This document shows positions 54,909 to 63,308 of a stretch of DNA of 64,000 nucleotides, one piece after another. Origin of the DNA: Haberlea rhodopensis. Taxonomy: Eukaryota > Streptophyta > Magnoliopsida > Lamiales > Gesneriaceae. Where the stretch lies: assembly GCA_907163345.1 (NCBI GenBank), contig CAJQUN010000225.1, positions 248,001 to 312,000 of the forward strand. Direction: 5' to 3'. The position numbers and the translations under genes are program-made. Position 1 is the stretch's first letter. Each line of letters starts with the position of its first letter. The notes beneath the pieces were generated by a model. It was not told where the DNA came from and did not search any database. It worked only from the letters and a program-made list of their open reading frames with translations.

Positions 54909-55417
54909 TATGTGTATTACATGTTTTATGTTGTGGAAATAATCATGTAAAGTAGGGTGTTCGGAAATCTGGGTTGGGATATGCCCTGTTTTTCTGGAAA
55001 ATGTGGACTGGGAGTGATTTTGAGGAGGTGATATTATGCATGTTAGATGGGTTTTAGGGTGAACCTTCGATTTGAGTACATGCATGGTAGTTTGTAAAGC
55101 CCAGGACATTTCATGTTTGAGCATGTTTTATGAAATATGTGGTAGTTTTTATAGCATGAAATGAAGTACTCAAAAATCTGGAAATAAAATATGTTGCCTT
55201 GTTTCCGGAAATGTTGATCGAGTACTTGTATAAATGGTCGATGTTTATGCATGTGGACTTATGTTTGAGGAGTAAATTTGATATGAATACACTCAGGGTA
55301 GTGTTTTATAACTTCTAGCATGTTGAGCTTGGCATGTTGTATGACTTACATGTTAGATTTTAGGGTATGATTATCGGTGTTAGGGAATTCTGGAAAATCT
55401 GGGTTGAATATGATCGA

Positions 55418-55521
55418 CCGATCGATCGGTGAGGAACAGCGATCGATCGGCAAAAGCCGTAGCTTTTTTCCTTAATTCAAACAGTTCACCGATCGATCGG
55501 TGATGAGGGCCGATCGATCGG
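55418..55521. repeat. Module 1 palindrome cluster, TekD 3' LTR (4 copies)
   Basis: As at 41668; copy 2 reads GCGATCGATCGG here and CCGATCGATCAG in the 5' LTR. Confidence 0.9.
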
Positions 55522-55677
55522 TAGTGCCTTTTTTTCAAAAATGTAGAATTTGTTTTTAAATTTGATATTGGATTGTAATGAGACATCTAATATTGTGTTG
55601 TACACTGGTGTAGAGCCTTCACAGACAGCTACACAGCGCAGGGGATAGAGTCCCACAACACACTACATTTTGGAAAG

Positions 55678-55694
55678 GTACGTAAGCGACGTAC
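55678..55694. promoter_or_regulatory. Module 2 GTACGT hairpin, TekD 3' LTR
   Basis: GTACGT, loop aagcg, ACGTAC; identical to the 5' copy. Confidence 0.85.
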
Positions 55695-55910
55695 GGGCAC
55701 CCCAACGGTAACATGTATTGTGTGTTTATTTATTTAACACAAGGCAAAGTAAGATATGCATAAGATAGTGCATGATGATATGATACATGTTGATATGCTT
55801 CGTTTTTGCATATATATGTTGTGAAATATAAGAGGTGTATTTCACGTGTGAAATATAAGAGGTGTATTTCACGAGTCAAGGTTATCCTAGTGAGGATTTA
55901 ATGCTTACGC

Positions 55911-55987
55911 TAACGTCCATAAGAAGCGAGGAAGAATTCCGCTTACGTTGATTTCCATAGGAAGCGAAGAGGAATTCCGCTTACGTG
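55911..55987. repeat. Module 3 units, TekD 3' LTR
   Basis: Two AAGCG..CGCTT units as at 42165-42241; flanking bases vary, arms do not. Confidence 0.7.
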
Positions 55988-56547
55988 GAAAAGTAAGAAG
56001 CATTGAATGCACTATTGATAAGTGACTCAAGATTGAAATAAGGATTTGAGAAGGAAGGATATATCATGACATTTATTTATGAAACCATATGATCATATAA
56101 TGTTTTATTATGAGTTATGGTACAGGGACAACCAATGGGCGTTGTAAATGCTTGGAATACAGGAAGTGCTTTGTATTTATGATTTGTGCATTTACGCTTT
56201 ACATTCATATTATGTTGAATATGAATTAGGATATGCTCATGTGTTTGGGGGTTGTCTTTGTAGGTGCTTTTGATGAAGAGAACCAAGGTCAGGGTTGATA
56301 TGCTGAGCTGTGAGGAGTGCTACTGGATAGTATGTTAGGGAATTTTTGTATAGCTTCTACATGTAGTAGAGTAAGACTATAGTGTAGTACCCTTTTGTAG
56401 GAATACGTGAAATTCCTTTTAAATTAAGGTACTGTAATCTCTTAAGCTCAGGTTAATCAACACGACTTACTACTCTGATTTATACATATGAATGTTTAGT
56501 TCTCTTAATTGCACCTAAGATTACGATTGAGATAACGGGGTCTCACA

Positions 56548-57357
56548 CTAACCTCTCAAGCATTTGATCAATAAAAGGTAGAGGGAAGTGGTCCTTTCGA
56601 GTCACAGCGTTGAGCTTCCGGTAGTCAATGCACACGCGCCAGCCATTTTGAATGCGTGTGGGTATAAGTTCATCGTCTTTGTTCTTGATCACAGTAATAC
56701 CGGTCTTCTTAGGAACCACTTGTACCGGACTAACCCATTGGCTATCAGATATAGGATATATCACGCCAACTGATAAGAGCTTCAGAATCTCCTCCTTCAC
56801 CACATCTATCATGAGTGGGTTCAGCTTCCTTTGTGGTTGACGTGTGGGGCTTCCTCCTTCCTCTAGTAAAATCCGGTGCATGCATGTGGAGGGACTGATT
56901 CCCTTTATGTCTGCAATGGTCCAGCCTATAGCAGTCTTGTGCTCCTTTAGCACATGAATCAGGTCTTTCTCTTGATCATCCCCCAACTTGCTGGAGATGA
57001 TCACTGGTAGCGTATTACCTTCACCAAGGAATACGTACTTGAGATGAGTTGGTAGCGGCTTAAGCTCGATTTTGGGTGCCTGCAAAACAGATGGGGGAAT
57101 CCTTGTATTAGAAACAGGTAATGAGATAAAAGAAACAGTACCTGACTGAGATAGCTTAGGTGTATCATCCAGTGCGTCAACGGTGTGCTTCACTTCGTCC
57201 ATGAGGGGTGGTGCTTCGTCTTCCTTCTCCATGTCCGTGGCAAGAGTGCTTTCCAGTTCATCTTTCCCTGTATTCTCAAAAACTTCCCGGGACAGGTAAT
57301 CAATAACATCAACAGAGTACACAGTATCATCATTATTGCAAAGATATTTCATGGCAT
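56548..57357 (-). pseudogene. pol: Ath2 pol: start of reverse transcriptase
   Basis: From about 57352 to the TekD junction: KYLCNNDDTVYSVDVIDYLS, a linker, then RT with CMHRILLEEGGSPTRQPQRK, ILKLLSVGVIYPISDSQWVS, GWRVCIDYRKLNAVTRKDHF and PFIDQMLERL. Continues in frame at 40501 when TekD is ignored. A one-base loss near 57356 puts it out of frame with the protease. Confidence 0.9.
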
Positions 57358-57880
57358 CATGATGTTAAATGTAACAATCTCACCATCAAATTCCATAGTG
57401 AGGGTACCACTATGCACATCTATCTTAGTCTTAGATGTCTTGAGAAACGATCTTCCTAACAATATAGAACTACTCTTATCACCATTTTCCATGTCAAGGA
57501 TATAAAAATCAGCAGGGAAGACTAGTTCATTTACTTGCACCAACACATCTTCAATCAAACCCCTAGGATATGCACTAGACCTATCCGCTAATTGAATTAC
57601 CACTCCAGTAGGACTCAAGGGACCAAGTTGTAAAGAAGCAAATATGGAATATGGCATAACATTAATTGATGCTCCTAGATCTAACATGGCTTTTTCAAGT
57701 CGAGTTGTACCAATGGTGCATGGAATAGAGAACATACCTGGATCCTTACACTTGGTAGGGATTTTTCTCTGTATCACCGCTGAAACGTTTTCACCTAGTT
57801 CAACCTTCTGGGGTCCCTTCAATCTATGACTCCTCTTGGCAGTACATAATTCCTTTAGAAACTTCACATAGCGAGGTACT
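57349..57880 (-). pseudogene. pol: Ath2 aspartic protease
   Basis: FLKELCTAKRSHRLKG, then GMFSIPCTIGTTRLEKAMLD and LGASINVMPYSIF, the Athila-type protease region in which DLGAS replaces DTGAS. ILLGRSFLKTSKTKIDV is the second conserved block. It is bounded by probable one-base deletions near 57880 (from gag) and 57356 (to RT). Confidence 0.88.
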
Positions 57881-58301
57881 TGTGAATGGCGTCCAACAAT
57901 GGGATGTTTATCTCACATCTTCGGAAGGTCTCATACAAGCCTTTGAGTCCAGCATCCTTCCTGTTATCTTTCAAAGCTTGGGGAAAAGGGGGTGGTACTT
58001 TATACTCAGAAAAAGAAGGGGGCTTACCTTTTGGTGCCTCGTGTGCTATCCCGGTCTTTCCTCCAACTTCCTTTTCTTTTTCTTCCTCACCTTTTGATGG
58101 TTCTTTCTCTATCTCATCCGATACCTCCAATTCCTTCCCACTCCTTGTTGTGACTGCATTGACATTTTCTCTCGGATTCACCACTGTTTGGGATGGTAGT
58201 GTGGTTGATCCGGTTGCTTCGACTCTATTAAGTGCAGTGGCTATTTGACCCACTTGGGTATTCAAGGTTTGAATGCTCGATCTTGTTTCCTGTTGAAATT
58301 T
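57864..58301 (-). pseudogene. gag: Ath2 gag C-terminal part
   Basis: Starts at the TekF junction: TRSSIQTLNTQVGQIATALN, NVNAVTTRSGKEL, an EKE-rich stretch, then YKVPPPFPQALKD and RRCEINIPLLDAI, the end of Athila gag. Frame lost near 57880 by a one-base deletion. Confidence 0.85.
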
Positions 58302-58827
58302 TGTAAGGACCCTAGTTCCTTAAGTACGGACTAAAGGCGTAATTAAAAATTTCCTTGCATAAACAGAGTATAAAGGTTGTGTCGATGCTCTGAGCTAATA
58401 AATTACAGTGCCAAAATAAAGATCCAAAATGGATTAATTACATTCTTAACTACGAATGTAAATCCTATAGTTTTACACTACTCCTAGAGTAGATACTATA
58501 CAAAAGAATGTGCCTGCTACAAGAGCACTCCGCACTAGCTCACTGCACCAACTCGCCTTAGCCCGTCCGCCCAACAGTACCTACAGGAACAACCCCAAAA
58601 CCATGAGCATGTATAAAATCATATACACAACGATATGACAGCAATTCAAATGCATAATTGTAAATGTGATTCACTTCCTGTATGTAACACATTTAAAATG
58701 CTCCCTTGGGTTATCCCTGTACCAAATGATAATCAGTAGATTATATTACCAACAATGTATGTCATGACATGCATCCGATTCCCATATGTTCCGTGTTCAA
58801 TTTCCGAGTCTTATTATATCCGTGGCA

Positions 58828-59015
58828 TAATGCCCCTCGCGTTAACATGACAGCGGAAATACCCCTCGCTTAGACAATACCAGCGGCACTAATATCCCTC
58901 GCTATAAATATGACAGCGGTCGTGTTCTTCGCTTCATATTAGCGGCAAATATTCTCTCATCGCTACGGTATGACAGCGGCAAGTATTAACATCGCTACGC
59001 CACTAGCGGTAAGTA
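58828..59015 (-). repeat. Module 3 array, TekF LTR
   Basis: CAGCGG and CTCGCT or ATCGCT words alternating. About 180 bases nearly identical to 34976-35160 in the LardI interior. Confidence 0.8.
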
Positions 59016-59232
59016 TTCTTCATTACTGGAATATAATTCCTGACTCACAATCACATGCAACAATGCATCCAATGTACACATGCAACCTAAATGCATGACC
59101 AATCATGTATACAATCCATGATGAATAAACATTACCCCATATGCAACCACAATGCATAATCAATTCCATGTACACAACCATAGTGCATAATCAATACAAA
59201 GCGTAATAGATACGTTTTACCGTCCGATGCTC

Positions 59233-59250
59233 GTACGTCTCACTACGTAC
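59233..59250. promoter_or_regulatory. Module 2 GTACGT hairpin, TekF LTR
   Basis: Minus strand GTACGT, loop agtgag, ACGTAC, followed by GAGCATCGGACGGTAAAACG. Confidence 0.87.
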
Positions 59251-59418
59251 CTTGGTTCCAAAAGTGGAGATATTGTGGAACTTTATCTCCTTTGTTGTGT
59301 GGCTACCTGGGATGGTTCTACACAATCACATGAATCCATATTAGAAACCCATAATTGAACCATTACCAAAAGCATCAATATTTAGAACAAAATCCCAAAA
59401 TTCACATTTATAAGCCTT

Positions 59419-59635
59419 CCGATCGATCGGCCCCAAGTCCCGATCGATCGCCAAGTGAAGGAAAACAGGCATCCAAGTACTGCCTCCGCCGATCGATCGA
59501 GAGTTTATCTCGATCGATCGAGATTACACACACCGATCGATCGGGACAAAATCTCGATCGATCGGTAAGCTCATTCCTCGCCTTGGGCAGACACTGCCTT
59601 GCTCGATCGATCGGACTCATTTTCCGATCGATCGA
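59419..59635. repeat. Module 1 palindrome cluster, TekF LTR (8 copies)
   Basis: Eight copies in four pairs with mixed outer bases (CCGATCGATCGG, TCGATCGATCGA and hybrids). A GGCAGTACTTGG linker lies between pairs on the minus strand. Confidence 0.92.
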
Positions 59636-60388
59636 GACGCCCTGTTCACGCGAGAAATTTCCTTAAATGAGCTTCCAACCTCACCTATACACAAGCACAA
59701 CCAAGAACAACCACCATGCTCAACTTAAAGCCACAAAACAACCTTAAAATGCAACTTCCAAACATAACAAGATGTTGGACCAAGATCCACCCTTAAATCC
59801 CCAAAAATAAGCTACAAACCCAATCAAAACTCAACAAAACTCAACCAAGGTGGTAGCTTACCCTTTGAGCTCCAAGTTTCTAGCAAGAAAACACCAAATG
59901 AACCCTTTCACCAAGTTTTCCCCTTTCCTCTAGATGTAGAAACGAAAATGGAAAGTATTCTTGCAAGAGATAAGATGGATGGATGAGGTTTTGGGGCAAA
60001 AGCTGATAAGGAGAGGGTGATGTGATGTAAAGGGGGTATGCAAGTGGCTCATGCCATGATATGGTTTTTAAATGTGTATCAAGACACAAGCATGATATAG
60101 AAAATACCTCAACATGATATTTTAAAAGCATTTTACCACAATGCATCAAAATCCCTATTAAAATCATGTTTTCCCAAATAAACACAACCCATATCATTAA
60201 AACTATTTTAACACCCAAGATTCTTCACATGTATAACATGCATCCCGAAATGCTCTACCGGGTCACTTCTACCATGTGACAAGCATTGTACCAAGATAAT
60301 TAGTCCCAACATAATCTAATTATCACCATAATATCACATAAACATAATTAATGCCCAAAATGTAATTAATTATTTCGGGGATATCACA

Positions 60389-60402
60389 TTACTCCCCTAC
60401 TT
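60389..60402 (-). other. Polypurine tract of TekF
   Basis: Minus strand AAGTAGGGGAGTAA before the LTR, preceded by TTTCGAGGGCGAAATCTTG. Confidence 0.87.
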
Positions 60403-60457
60403 ACAAGATTTCGCCCTCGAAATCGCATGCACTTACCCAAATCAAAACTAACATAAA

Positions 60458-63003
60458 TCACATACCAGAGAATAATTCCGGGTAGTGCTGCACCATATGC
60501 TGCTCCGTCTCCCACGTGGCCTCTTCGACACCCCTGCGATCCCACTGTACCTTTACCATAGGTATCACTTTGTTCCGAAGCCTGCGATCAGCCCTATCTA
60601 GAATCCTGACTGGCCGTTCCTCGTAAGATACATCAGAATCTAACTGAACCTGAGAAGGCTGCAATACATGCGACGGATCCGGCTCATATTTCCGTAGCAT
60701 AGATATATGAAACACGTCGTGAATACCAGACAGCGACGGTGGTAGTGCCAAACGGTAAGCTAAGGTACCAATGCGTTGTAAAATCTCATACGGTCCCACA
60801 TACCTCGGAGACAGTTTACCACGCATGCCAAACCGAACCACACCTCTGAAAGGTGAAATTTTCAAAAAGACCCTGTCTCCCGTCTGAAACTCTAACGGTC
60901 TCCGTCGTTTATTCGCATAGGCTGCCTGCCTGTCCTGGGCTGCCTTCATTTTCTGTCGGATAACCTTTACCTTATCCTCCATCTCCCGAATCAATTCGGG
61001 TCCTCCCACAGCTTTACTAGTCAAGTCATCCCAGTACAATGGCGACCTACAACGCCTACCATACAAAGCCTCAAACGGTGCCATCTGAATACTCGTCTGA
61101 TAGCTGTTGTTGTATGAAAATTCTACCAAGGGCAGGGAATCTTGCCATGAAGCATCAAACTCCAATACACAAGTTCGCAGCATGTCCTCAAGCGTCTGAA
61201 TAGTACGCTCAGTCTGCCCATCCGTCTGGGGATGATATGCCGTACTCAATCTCACCTCAGTACCCAAAGCTGACTGAAGACCTCCCCAGAAATGAGATGT
61301 GAACCGTGGGTCCCTGTCTGACAAAATAGATACTGGAATCCCATGTAGTCTCACTATGTCCCGGACATACAACTGAGCCATCCTCAAGTATGTGTACGTC
61401 ATACAATATGGAATGAAGTGAGCTACCTTCGTCAGTATGTCAATGATCACCCAAATGGCATCACAGCCCGAAGTAGTCCTCGGCAGGTGGGTCAAAAAGT
61501 CCATAGATATGTGTTCCCACTTCCACTCCGGTATCTCTAAGCTCCTTAGCTCGCCACCGGGTCTCTGCCTCTCTGCCTTAACTTGCTGGCAGATCAAACA
61601 TCTCTTGACAAAAGCGATCACATCACGCTTCATCCGCTTCCACCAGAACTGATCACATAAGTCCTTATACATTTTCCTTCCTCCTGGGTGGATGCTAAAT
61701 CGGCTACTATGAGCCCGTTCCAAGATTCCTCTACGCAACTCCGGCGTATATGGAACTACCCATCGGTTACCGAGTCTCAAGGAACCATCCTCAGCCACTC
61801 TGAACTTTGATGGCTGCCCTTGAAGTGCCAATGACGACCATCTCTGAATCTCATCATCTGTCCTCTGAGCTCTCCTGATATTCTCATAGATATCTGGCTC
61901 AGCTAATAAGGTCGATACCCAAACCGGTGATGCGTCCACATCGAAGTCATAGCCCATATGACAACAAGAAGTCATCATAGTCGACAAATGCATGACATCC
62001 TCAGCAGTATTCCTCACCTTCCGACTCAAGGCGTCTGCTGTCAAATTGGCCTTCCCCGGATGGTACTCTATTTCACAGTCATAATCTTTAAGTAGGTCCA
62101 TCCATCTCCTCTGACGCATATTCAATTCCGCCTGAGTAAACAAGAATTTCAGGCTCTTATGATCTGTATAAATGGTGAAGGAGGTACCATACAGATAATG
62201 CCTCCAAATCTTCAGGGCAAATATAATAGCCGCCAACTCCAAATCGTGGACTGGGTACTTAGCCTCATGCGGTTTCAACTGCCTTGATGCATAAGCTACC
62301 ACGTGCTTATCTTGCATCAATACACATCCCAAGCCCTGAAGTGACGCGTCAGTATACAGAACAAACCTCTTATTCTCTGAGGGAATTACCAAAACAGGTG
62401 CCGTGGTCAACCGGTGTTTCAGTTCCTGGAAGCTCTGCTCGCAAGCCTCAGACCAATAAAACGGTACCCCTTTCTGAGTCAACTGAGTCAGTGGCTTAGC
62501 AATCTTAGAAAATCCCTCGACGAAGCGTCGATAATAGCCAGTCAAACCAAGGAAACTCCGAATCTCGGGTACAGAAGTGGGTGCAGCCCACTCCATCACG
62601 GCCTCAATCTTCCTGGGGTCCACAAAAATCCCACTGCTGGATATGACATGCCCCAGAAATGCTACTCTACTCAACCAAAACTCACACTTGCTGAGCTTGG
62701 CATATAATTGGTGATCTCTGAGGATCTGGAGCACTGTCCTCAAGTGTTTCACGTGCTCTTCCTCGCTCCTGGAGTAGATGAGTATATCGTCAATAAATAC
62801 GATGACGAATTGATCCAGATAGGGTTGGAACACCCGATTCATCAAGCTCATAAAGACAGCCGGGGCGTTCGTCACACCAAACGGCATTACTAAGAACTCG
62901 TAATGTCCATACCGAGTCCGAAATGCTGTCTTCTGTACATCTTCCTCCCTGACCCGTATCTGGTGGTACCCGGATCTCAGATCAATCTTGCTATAAAGTC
63001 CTG
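60458..63003 (-). CDS. pol: TekF pol: RT core, RNase H, integrase, chromodomain (open frame)
   Basis: Open from just after a frameshift near 63003 to the stop at 60458, about 848 codons. RT: YSKIDLRSGYHQIRV, FLVMPFGVTNAPAVF and FIDDILIYS. RNase H: LYTDASLQGLG, DLELAAIIFAL, YTDHKSLK and TADALSRK. Integrase: HPGGRKMYKDL, CLICQQ, D in MDFLTHLP, D in SDRDPRF, E in GQTERTIQ. Chromodomain: RILDRADRRLRNKVIPMVKV and VEEATWETEQHMVQHYPELF. The catalytic residues are intact; the lesions lie upstream. Confidence 0.93.
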
Positions 63004-63308
63004 GTACCTTGCAACTGGTCAAACAGATCATCAATCCTTGGAAGAGGATACTTGTTCTTTACCGTAGCCTTATTCAGTTGCCGGTAATCGATGCACAACC
63101 GCATCGAGCCATCCTTCTTCTTTACAAAAAGAACTGGTGCGCCCCAAGGCGATACGCTAGGGCGTATATATCCTTTATCAAGGAGTTCCTGCAACTGCTC
63201 CTTCAGTTCTCTTAATTCTGCCGGTGCCATTCGGTAAGGGGTACGAGAAATAGCGGATGCCCCCGGTAATAACTCAATCCCAAATTCGACTTCCCTAGTC
63301 TGTGGGAA
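63004..63308 (-). pseudogene. pol: TekF start of reverse transcriptase
   Basis: MAPAELRELKEQLQELLDKG, VKKKDGSMRLCIDYRQLNKA and PRIDDLFDQLQ, open from the stop at 63309 to an extra base near 63003 that breaks the frame with the rest of pol. Confidence 0.9.

Larger units (their letters stand above)
40502..56547 (+). mobile_element. TekD: Tekay-type chromovirus
   Basis: LTRs 40502-42797 (2296 bp) and 47575-56547 (about 2.3 kb once the 6.67 kb Harb1 insertion is removed), flanked by CTAAC duplications. LTR copies differ at roughly two dozen positions by eye (about 1%). Interior 4.78 kb with gag-pol carrying one frameshift and one stop. Confidence 0.93.
54912..56547 (+). repeat. TekD 3' LTR, right portion
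   Basis: Continues the LTR from GTGTATTACATG (41166 equivalent) to GGGGTCTCACA, followed by CTAAC. Confidence 0.93.
35173..58301 (-). mobile_element. Ath2: Athila-type element, interrupted by TekD
   Basis: Minus-strand order from the right: end of gag (58301-57864), protease, RT (to 56548), TekD insertion, rest of RT, RNase H and integrase (40501-38107), 3' region, polypurine tract and 3' LTR (36672-35173). The 5' part lies beyond TekF, outside the window. The flanks of TekD are the duplicated CTAAC (40497-40501 and 56548-56552). Confidence 0.88.
58302..60388 (-). repeat. TekF 3' LTR, 2087 bp
   Basis: Minus strand TGTGATATCCCCGAAATAAT to AGGGTCCTTACA. Closely similar to the TekE LTR at both ends. 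In transcription order module 1, GTGTAGAACC, module 2 and module 3. Short frames such as 59880-60218 are not coding. Confidence 0.92.

Noticed and set aside
54554..54950. Two overlapping plus-strand frames (83 and 120 codons) at the right end of Harb1
   Set aside because: They cross the TIR into LTR sequence, have no recognisable domain, and lie in the region expected to hold the transposase promoter.
4074..59635. GATC-rich clusters as Dam methylation or prokaryotic SeqA-type sites
   Set aside because: The sequence is clearly plant nuclear DNA (introns, tRNA-Met and tRNA-Asp primer sites, Ty3 chromoviruses, Harbinger), where that system does not operate.
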